Shown here: positions 6,009 to 11,055 of the stretch, in pieces | Position numbering within the stretch: the first letter of the stretch is position 1 | How the letters are laid out: each line of letters opens with the position of its first letter | Assembly: GCA_003153855.1 (NCBI GenBank) | Contig: PMBM01000208.1 | Coordinates: forward strand, 2,894 to 13,948 | From: Propionibacteriaceae bacterium | GTDB taxonomy: Bacteria; Actinomycetota; Actinomycetes; Propionibacteriales; Propionibacteriaceae | Length of the DNA: 11,055 bases | Direction: 5' to 3' | Translations under genes and position numbers: made by a program | The notes under the pieces: model-generated | Database searches by the model: none | What the model was told of the DNA's origin: nothing | The model's input: the letters and a program-made list of their open reading frames with translations, nothing else

Positions 6009-7982
6009 TCAGTTCAGCATGTTCTGGCCGCCGGTGACCGGAACGGCCTGGCCGGTCTCGTACTGCTGTTCGATCACGTAGGTCACGGCTCGGCCGACGT
6101 CACTGGGAAGGCAGCCACGGCCCATGGGCACCTTGGCCTCGTAGAAGTGGCGCACGTCGTCGATCGTCGTGGCACCCTCCACCTTGCCAGCCTTGAGGTA
6201 CTGCACGAACAGCCCCCGGTCGGGGTCGGACCACAGCGGCCCGTCCAGGAAGTTGCCGGGGCAGACGGCGTTGACCTTGATGCCGTACTCGATGAGCTCG
6301 AGGGCGAACGACTGGGTGAGCCCGATGCCGCCGAACTTCGAGCCGGCGTACGCGAAGTTGCGCTTCGAGCCTTCGAGACCGGACTTCGAGTTGATCTCGA
6401 TGATGTCGAAGAGCCTGTCCGGACGGGCCACGTGCTGCGCCGCGAGAACCGGCGCCACGGCGCGCACCCCGAGGAAGTAGCCGCGGTAGTTGATGTTCGT
6501 CACGAAGTCGAAGTCGGCGACCGACTGCGTCATCACGCCGTCCGCCCGGAGCACTCCGGCGTTCGAGATGAAGACGTCGAGGCCGCCGACGCGCCGTACG
6601 ACCTCGTGGATCGCGTCGATCTGCGACTCGGGGCTGGAGACGTCCACGCCGACGGCGAGAGCCTTGCCGGCGCCGTGCTGAGCGGACAGCCGCTCGGCCT
6701 GCGCGGCAGCGCCGTCGAGGTTGAGGTCGGCGAGCACCACCGTGGCGCCCTCGGCGAGAAGCGACTCGGTGATGCCGAGCCCGAAGCCCTGAGCTGCGCC
6801 GGTGACGTAGGCGATCTTGCCGGTGAGCCGCCCGGTGGCGGCGCCTGCCGCAACCTTCTGCCGGTACGCCTCGGCCTCCCACGTCTCGATGAAGCCGCGC
6901 TGGGCGGGCGTCATGACCTGGACAGTGCCGAGCCGGTTCGCATCGCGCGTCACGCGCAGGGAGTCGATGAAGACGGCCAGCGCGTTGTCCGCGGCGGCCT
7001 TGTCCTTCCCGGCGGCGAACACGACGGTGTGCGGTACGACGACGATGACCGGCGTCTTCCCGTACGCCGCGTGAAAGTCGGCGACGGCGGCAGCAGCCGT
7101 GTCTCCGGCCTCGGCCAGGTCGTCGACCGGGACCACGCACGGGAGCGAGCCCGCGTACACGATCTGGTCCGGGATGAGCGGTCCGCCGGTGAGCATGGCG
7201 GAGTCCGGTCCGGTCTCGGCGCGAACCAGCTCGCTGGTGGCGCTCGCGACGACCGCGAGGTGCTCCCCGCCCAGCAGGCCGCGCAGAGTCGGTGCGATCG
7301 CATCGATGAGCGCGCGGGTGCCAGGTTCGTCGGCTGCCGGTGCGGTGGGCGCGGGAACAGCGTCGATGGCCGTACGGACCGCGTCGGTGACTGTGGACAC
7401 GTGGGCGCTGATCTCCTCGGCCGTGTCGCCGGAGACGATGATGCCGTGGTTGCGCAGGAGCGTGATCTTCGGTGCGGGCTTGCCGGTACGTGCGGTGAAC
7501 GCGTCGCGTACCGCTGCGATCTCGCGCGCCAGCGGGACACCGGGGTCGATGTAGTCGACGACGAGCGCGTCGTCGCCCAGGAGCTCTTCCGCGAGCGCGA
7601 CGGCGTCGGCGTTGCAGGTCAGCGCATTGGCGGTCAACGGGTGCAGGTGAAGGACCAGCGGGTCGTCGATGAGGGCGTGGAACAGGATCTCGACGCTCGG
7701 GCGGCGACCACCGGTGTAGCCAGGAAGGAGCGCGGCCGTGGCGGCAGCCATGACCGGGTCACCCTCGACCGGCTCGTCGCTCACGAGTGCGTCGAGCAGT
7801 GGCTGGAGGGCGAGCGGTACGAGGTCCGCCTGCGTCAGGGACAGCAGAGAGACGCCGCTGGGCTTGATGTGGAGGACGCCGTCGATCTTGACCGAAGCGT
7901 TGCCGCCGCCAGCTCGGGAGTACTCCGACTCTCCGTACCGGTTGGCGACCTTGATGAGGTCCGCGAACAGCTGATCTGACAT
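6009..7982 (-). CDS. Bifunctional class II aldolase / short-chain dehydrogenase (RhaEW-like fusion)
   Basis: A 657-residue fusion. Residues 1-210 form a class II aldolase/adducin domain (GGGNAS 25-30, IKPSGVS 39-45) with zinc ligands H112 and H114 (LHLHP) and H179 (NHG), plus E98 in the position of the usual acid. About 220-375 is a linker domain as found in RhaEW-type fusions. About 388-657 is an SDR domain with TGAAQGFG (394-401), D419 after the second strand (suggesting NAD), NAG (474-476), S532, Y545 and K549. In the expected role the aldolase splits rhamnulose-1-phosphate to dihydroxyacetone phosphate and L-lactaldehyde, and the dehydrogenase oxidises the lactaldehyde. However, the SDR part (INSKSG, FGGIGLTQS-ALEL, KVPMGRGC, VTGGQ) reads like sorbitol-6-phosphate dehydrogenase SrlD, so its substrate may be different. 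The ATG has AGGAG 7 bases upstream, inside the end of the PHP gene; the gap is 3 bases. Confidence 0.92.
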   Translation of the reverse strand: MSDQLFADLIKVANRYGESEYSRAGGGNASVKIDGVLHIKPSGVSLLSLTQADLVPLALQPLLDALVSDEPVEGDPVMAAATAALLPGYTGGRRPSVEILFHALIDDPLVLHLHPLTANALTCNADAVALAEELLGDDALVVDYIDPGVPLAREIAAVRDAFTARTGKPAPKITLLRNHGIIVSGDTAEEISAHVSTVTDAVRTAIDAVPAPTAPAADEPGTRALIDAIAPTLRGLLGGEHLAVVASATSELVRAETGPDSAMLTGGPLIPDQIVYAGSLPCVVPVDDLAEAGDTAAAAVADFHAAYGKTPVIVVVPHTVVFAAGKDKAAADNALAVFIDSLRVTRDANRLGTVQVMTPAQRGFIETWEAEAYRQKVAAGAATGRLTGKIAYVTGAAQGFGLGITESLLAEGATVVLADLNLDGAAAQAERLSAQHGAGKALAVGVDVSSPESQIDAIHEVVRRVGGLDVFISNAGVLRADGVMTQSVADFDFVTNINYRGYFLGVRAVAPVLAAQHVARPDRLFDIIEINSKSGLEGSKRNFAYAGSKFGGIGLTQSFALELIEYGIKVNAVCPGNFLDGPLWSDPDRGLFVQYLKAGKVEGATTIDDVRHFYEAKVPMGRGCLPSDVGRAVTYVIEQQYETGQAVPVTGGQNMLN

Positions 7983-7985
7983 TTC

Positions 7986-9143
7986 CTACTCCTCCACGCC
8001 GCCCATGATGGCGGCTCCTTGACGCACAAGTTCTTCGACGGGGGCGGCGAGCTGGCCGTCCGCGTCCACGTAGCCGGGCAGCCCCGCGGCGATCCGGGCC
8101 TGGTGGGCCGCGACGATGCAGGTGCCCCGCCAGAAGGCCGCGCGGGCGACGGCCGACATGGCCCCGTCCGTACATGCCGGGTCGAACGGGATGCGGTCTG
8201 CGGTGTTGTGCTCCGTACCGGCGACGACCTCGATGCCGGCAGCGACGAACGCCTCGACGTACGCGTCGACGACTGCGGACTTGTTCCGGATCGGGATGAG
8301 CTCGGCGAGGTGGATGCCGCGCTCGACGAGGCGGGCCGCGAGCGCTGCAGCCGGCTCCTCGAAGGGACAGACCGGGTCGACGCCGTCGGCCAGCGTCGGG
8401 TAGCACGGGATGCCGCCCATCGCGAGCACGTACGCGTACGCCGCTTCGAACGACAGCGGGACCTCAGGGGCGAAGCCTGCGGTGCCGGCCTTGAGCAGCT
8501 TCGAGCGCACCTCGCCCTGCATGCCGACCGCATCGTCGAGCGAGGCCTTGGCCGGTGCACCGTACGCCTTCTCCAGGACGGCGGGACGCTCGTCGACGGG
8601 GAGGGCGGAGATGGCCTCCTCCACCGCTCGCGCGATGTGGCGTTCCTGGAGCGAGACCCACGCGACCGGCACGCCGCCGCGAGCGGCCACGTCGGACGCG
8701 ATCGCCTCCGCGGTCAACGGCGTACCAAGGCCTGCAGCCTGGAGGTGCACGTCGAGGCGCTTCACCATCTCGGCGGCGCGTGAGTCGTTGCCCTCGCGGA
8801 TCTCGGCTGCGGTGGCCGTGGCCTCCGGGGATTTCTCGCGGAACGGGTCGATGCCCTTCCCGCACACGTACATGCGGCCCGGGTTCGCGGGGTCGTTGAC
8901 GCGGATGCCGGCGGCCGCGAGGTCGGGCACCAGCGTGATGAACTCGAGCCCGAACAGCGGCACGATGCCGGCCGCGCGGCACAGCTCGGCGAACCGCCCG
9001 TACACGTGCTGGTCGTAGAAGTTCGAGATCCCGATCGCGCGGGCCCCCTCGGCGCGGGCCGTGGAGACGACGTCCTCCGGGCTCGTGAACGCCGAGAAGT
9101 TCGGCGGTACGTGGACGTGGGTGTTGACGATGGGTGTGGTCAT
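7986..9143 (-). CDS. PHP-domain metal-dependent hydrolase of unknown substrate
   Basis: A 385-residue cytoplasmic protein that looks like a PHP-domain metallohydrolase (family of histidinol-phosphate phosphatase and related phosphoesterases). Metal-binding candidates are H9 and H11 (NTHVH), D44 (GISNFYD), E67 (GLEF), H169 (QERH) and E311-H312 (AGTEHNT in place of the usual GSDAH). The motifs are divergent, so the exact activity is open. Other conserved-looking stretches are GKGIDPFREKSPEA (95-108), GGIPCYPTLADG (243-254) and ELIPIRN (281-287). The ATG at 9143 has AGGAGGAG immediately upstream. The open frame continues to 9848, but that extension lies inside rhaB and is Arg/Pro-rich. It sits between rhaB and the aldolase fusion with gaps of 8 and 3 bases, so it is very probably part of the sugar pathway, although no classical rhamnose step needs it. 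Confidence 0.82.
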   Translation of the reverse strand: MTTPIVNTHVHVPPNFSAFTSPEDVVSTARAEGARAIGISNFYDQHVYGRFAELCRAAGIVPLFGLEFITLVPDLAAAGIRVNDPANPGRMYVCGKGIDPFREKSPEATATAAEIREGNDSRAAEMVKRLDVHLQAAGLGTPLTAEAIASDVAARGGVPVAWVSLQERHIARAVEEAISALPVDERPAVLEKAYGAPAKASLDDAVGMQGEVRSKLLKAGTAGFAPEVPLSFEAAYAYVLAMGGIPCYPTLADGVDPVCPFEEPAAALAARLVERGIHLAELIPIRNKSAVVDAYVEAFVAAGIEVVAGTEHNTADRIPFDPACTDGAMSAVARAAFWRGTCIVAAHQARIAAGLPGYVDADGQLAAPVEELVRQGAAIMGGVEE

Positions 9144-9151
9144 GGCTCCTC

Positions 9152-10645
9152 CTACCGGGCGAACGCGCGACGTTCCGCGTCGGCCCATTGCTGCTGACTG
9201 ATGCCGAGAACGCCCGGTGTGTAGCGCTTGAGCTCCGAGCTGGCGCGTGCGACCCGGCGGAGCTCCTTCAGCCCACCGGACAACGCCCCCATCGCGCGGG
9301 CCTGGACGAGCAGGTTCCCCATCGCGGTACCCTCCGTCGGGCCGGCGACGACGGGCAGCCCGGTCGCCTCCGCCGTGAGCTGGCACAGCAGCTCGTTCTG
9401 TGAGCCGCCTCCGACGATGTGTACGACCTCGATGTCGCGGCCCGCCATCTGGCAGGCGTCGCGGATCGCCACGCGGTAGGTCAGCGCGAGCGAGTCGACG
9501 ATGCAGCGGGTGAACTCGTCCTGGGTCGTGGGAGCCGTCTGCCCGGTCTCGGTCGCCATCGCGGCCAGTCGCCCCGGCATGTTGCCCGGCGGGAGCAGCC
9601 GCTCGTCGTTCATGTCGAGCACGCATCCGAGGGCCGGGAGCTTGGCTGCGGCCGCCAGGCGTTCCGCGAGCGGGATGACCGCCGTGGTCTTCTCCCAGGT
9701 CCGGATCGACTCCGAGAACACCCAGAGACCCATGACGTTCTTGAGATAGCGCACCGTGCCGTCGAGCCCGAGCTCGTTGGTGAAGTTGAGCGCGCGGCTC
9801 GCCTCCGTGAGGACGGGCGCGTCGAGCTCGAGGCCCACCAGGGACCACGTACCGCTCGAGATGTACGCGAAGTTGTCGGTCGTGGTCGGGACCGTCACCA
9901 CGGCGGAGGCCGTGTCATGGCCACCGACGGAGACGAGCGGTACGGGCTTGCCGAGGCGCAGCGCAGGGGCGCCGACCGTTCCAGGCTCGACGAGGGGCGG
10001 AAGGGCCCGATCGAGGGGCAGACCGTACAGGCGGGTCACATCCGCGAGCGTCTGGACGCTCCAGGCGCGCTTGGCCACGTCGAGAAGGCCTGTCGTCGAC
10101 GCGATCGTCATCTCGGCGACGCCGACGCCCGTGAACCAGCGGCCGATGAGGTCGGGGAGCAGCAGCACCTGGTCGGTGAGGTCCCAGCCGGACTGACCCG
10201 CGGCCGCCACGAGCTGGAAGACGGTGTTGAACGGCATCACCTGGAGGCCGCACCGGGCGTACATGGTGGCGGCGGGGATGTCCGCGAAGAGCTTGTCGGG
10301 GATGCCGTCCGTACGGGAGTCGCGGTAGTTGTACGGGTCCTCGAGCAGCGTCCCGTCGGTCCGCACGCGCCCGTAGTCGACGCCCCAGGTGTCGATGCCG
10401 ATGCTGCTGATGTCGATGCCGGAGCTCTGCGCCGCCTCGAAACCCCGTGCCACCGACCCGATGAGCGTCTCGAAGTCCCAGTGGAGCTCCTCGACACCCT
10501 CGTTCGTGACGGTTGTCGACGGCGTCACGAAACGCGCGGTCTGGCTGAGCTCGATGTGTCCGTCGGCGAGGACGCCGAGAATCACGCGCCCACTGCTTGC
10601 GCCCAGGTCGGCGGCGGCAAAGGCCGCCGGGCCGGTGTGCGTCAT
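9152..10645 (-). CDS. rhaB: L-rhamnulokinase (FGGY family)
   Basis: Phosphorylates L-rhamnulose with ATP to L-rhamnulose-1-phosphate, the second step of rhamnose use, in the cytoplasm. The 497-residue length matches the family. Motifs match E. coli RhaB closely: DLGASSGR (13-20), IGIDTWGVD (82-90, sugar binding), YRDSRTDG (107-114), GGHDTASAV (241-249, with the catalytic Asp at 244), SSGTWSL (263-269), LKNVMGLW (301-308), VGGGSQN (411-417) and AGPTEGTAMGN (434-444, nucleotide site). The start at 10645 is chosen because GGAGGAG lies just upstream of this ATG; an upstream in-frame start at 10669 would add eight residues unlike the family. First gene of the minus-strand operon and divergent from rhaI. 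A related kinase (fuculose, xylulose) is less likely given the RhaB-specific motifs and the neighbouring rhaI. Confidence 0.95.
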   Translation of the reverse strand: MTHTGPAAFAAADLGASSGRVILGVLADGHIELSQTARFVTPSTTVTNEGVEELHWDFETLIGSVARGFEAAQSSGIDISSIGIDTWGVDYGRVRTDGTLLEDPYNYRDSRTDGIPDKLFADIPAATMYARCGLQVMPFNTVFQLVAAAGQSGWDLTDQVLLLPDLIGRWFTGVGVAEMTIASTTGLLDVAKRAWSVQTLADVTRLYGLPLDRALPPLVEPGTVGAPALRLGKPVPLVSVGGHDTASAVVTVPTTTDNFAYISSGTWSLVGLELDAPVLTEASRALNFTNELGLDGTVRYLKNVMGLWVFSESIRTWEKTTAVIPLAERLAAAAKLPALGCVLDMNDERLLPPGNMPGRLAAMATETGQTAPTTQDEFTRCIVDSLALTYRVAIRDACQMAGRDIEVVHIVGGGSQNELLCQLTAEATGLPVVAGPTEGTAMGNLLVQARAMGALSGGLKELRRVARASSELKRYTPGVLGISQQQWADAERRAFAR

Positions 10646-10682
10646 CGCTCCTCCTCGAGCACGGTGCACCCTTCTGCATCGG

Positions 10683-10688
10683 AACGTA
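10683..10688 (-). promoter_or_regulatory. Candidate -10 box of the rhaB operon
   Basis: On the minus strand TACGTT fits TAnnnT and would start transcription about 30 bases before the rhaB ATG. The -35 region is poor (TTCGCG at a 19-base spacing) and overlaps the palindrome at 10709-10722, consistent with control by the protein that binds there. Tentative. Confidence 0.3.
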
Positions 10689-10708
10689 CAGCGTCAGACG
10701 CTCGCAGC

Positions 10709-10722
10709 GCGAATCGATTCGC
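10709..10722. promoter_or_regulatory. Palindromic operator, rhaB side (LacI-type)
   Basis: GCGAATCGATTCGC is a perfect 14-base palindrome with a central CG, as in LacI-family operators. It shares the 10-base core GAATCGATTC with the second site 82 bases away at the rhaI promoter. It lies at the -35 region of the likely rhaB promoter. A cognate LacI-type rhamnose regulator is not in the window. Confidence 0.65.
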
Positions 10723-10762
10723 TCTCCGCCGTCGAACCGCCGCGACAGCTCGTCCGAAGTCC

Positions 10763-10792
10763 TTGACGAGGACTCAGCGCCGAGCATACACT
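10763..10792 (+). promoter_or_regulatory. rhaI promoter
   Basis: TTGACG (10763-10768) and TACACT (10787-10792) are separated by 18 bases, a good vegetative-sigma promoter. Transcription should begin near 10799, inside the palindrome TGAATCGATTCA, about 27 bases before the rhaI ATG. Confidence 0.7.
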
Positions 10793-10803
10793 GAATCGAT
10801 TCA
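10792..10803. promoter_or_regulatory. Palindromic operator at the rhaI start site (LacI-type)
   Basis: TGAATCGATTCA is a perfect 12-base palindrome with a central CG. It abuts the -10 box and covers the expected transcript start, the classic position for repression. Two such sites with the same core in one divergent region suggest that one regulator controls both rhaI and the rhaB operon, possibly with looping. Confidence 0.7.
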
Positions 10804-10825
10804 TAACCGCCCTTGAGGAGCAAAG

Positions 10826-11055
10826 ATGCCCCAGTTCAGCGAGATCGCCGATCGGCTCGCAGGTCTCCAGATCGAAGTCCCTTCATGGGCGTACGGGAAC
10901 TCCGGAACGCGCTTCAAGGTCTTCGCGCAGGCCGGCACCCCCCGTACGATCCAGGAGAAGATCGCCGACGCCGCCCAGGTGCAGAAGGCGAGCGGACTTG
11001 CTCCGGCGGTGGCGCTGCACATCCCGTGGGACAAGGTCGACGACTACGCGGCGCT
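10826..11055 (+). CDS. rhaI: L-rhamnose isomerase (RhaI type), N-terminal part
   Basis: Interconverts L-rhamnose and L-rhamnulose, the first step of the phosphorylated pathway; a metal-dependent TIM-barrel enzyme of the xylose-isomerase superfamily. Only the first 76 codons are in the window. They include [25 protein letters not shown] and ALHIPWDK, which closely match the start of the Pseudomonas stutzeri-type rhamnose isomerase (VPSWG--TGGTRF, LHIPWDK) and not the E. coli RhaA type. The start is firm: GAGGAG lies 5 bases before the ATG and a good promoter lies upstream. The N-terminus is about 40 residues shorter than the P. stutzeri enzyme as I remember it. Divergent from rhaB, with shared operators. 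Confidence 0.9.
   Translation, partial: MPQFSEIADRLAGLQIEVPSWAYGNSGTRFKVFAQAGTPRTIQEKIADAAQVQKASGLAPAVALHIPWDKVDDYAA

Noticed and set aside
3814..6081. A very long plus-strand open frame (755 codons) opposite the dehydrogenase and EEP genes
   Set aside because: It reads as Arg/Asp/Val-rich low-complexity protein with no domain, has no ribosome site, and is antisense to genes with clear catalytic motifs. Long antisense frames are common in high-GC DNA.
6147..7979. A 610-codon plus-strand open frame opposite the aldolase fusion
   Set aside because: Same shadow pattern: composition-driven, no motifs, and the minus strand is a well-conserved two-domain enzyme.
9144..9848. A long N-terminal extension of the PHP protein
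   Set aside because: The added residues are Arg/Pro-rich and lie within rhaB. The ATG at 9143 has a strong AGGAGGAG site and the PHP motif NTHVH follows at once.
10691..10701. Inverted repeat GCGT-CAG-ACGC in the rhaB leader region
   Set aside because: Only four paired bases on each side; expected by chance in GC-rich DNA and not linked to the GAATCGATTC operators.
9419..10816. A 465-codon plus-strand open frame opposite rhaB
   Set aside because: Shadow of rhaB, rich in Arg, Glu, Val and His with no recognisable domain; it would also run across the operator region.
1..11055. CRISPR array, tRNA or rRNA genes, insertion sequence ends, phage attachment sites
   Set aside because: I saw no spaced repeats, cloverleaf-like segments, transposase or integrase motifs, or terminal inverted repeats.

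Overview
The window is high-GC, densely coded DNA typical of an Actinomycetota bacterium. The signs are strong G/C third positions, short gaps between genes, GTG as well as ATG starts, TAnnnT-type -10 boxes, purine-rich AGGAG ribosome sites and a Pr6Pr-type membrane protein. I cannot fix the genus. Nothing suggests a phage, insertion sequence, CRISPR array, tRNA or rRNA gene. Almost all of it is coding; the only real intergenic stretches are about 1072-1188, 2300-2382 and 10646-10825.

Left part (1-2299). A minus-strand pair holds a DeoR-type sugar-responsive repressor followed 10 bases later by the first 90 codons of a lipoyl-domain E2 acyltransferase that runs off the left edge. Divergent from the repressor is a six-helix Pr6Pr membrane protein. 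Its 3' end overlaps the 3' end of a small minus-strand gene of unknown function by 26 bases.

Middle (2383-4379). Two tandem paralogous membrane-anchored endonuclease/exonuclease/phosphatase (EEP) proteins lie on the minus strand and are joined by a 4-base ATGA stop/start overlap.

Right part (4405-11055). This is a deoxyhexose, most likely L-rhamnose, utilisation locus built around a divergent promoter. To the right lies the start of rhaI (L-rhamnose isomerase). To the left is a tightly packed minus-strand operon: rhaB (rhamnulokinase), a PHP-domain metallohydrolase, a class II aldolase/short-chain dehydrogenase fusion, and a zinc-type medium-chain dehydrogenase. Gaps are 8, 3 and about 14 bases, each gene has a purine-rich ribosome site, and the EEP pair follows 25 bases later. 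Two copies of the palindrome GAATCGATTC, 82 bases apart, sit in the divergent region. One covers the rhaI -10/start site, as expected for a LacI-type repressor.

The expected route is rhamnose to rhamnulose (RhaI), to rhamnulose-1-phosphate (RhaB), then cleavage to dihydroxyacetone phosphate and L-lactaldehyde (aldolase domain). The cluster departs from the textbook pathway in three ways: a PHP hydrolase with no known step, an SDR domain that looks like sorbitol-6-phosphate dehydrogenase (SrlD), and a sorbose-1-phosphate-reductase-like (YggP/SorE-like) dehydrogenase that carries what looks like a second, degenerate Rossmann unit. Together they may form a variant phosphorylated-sugar pathway, and I regard this as the most promising part of the window. 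No transporter and no LacI regulator is inside the window; both would be expected to the right of rhaI.
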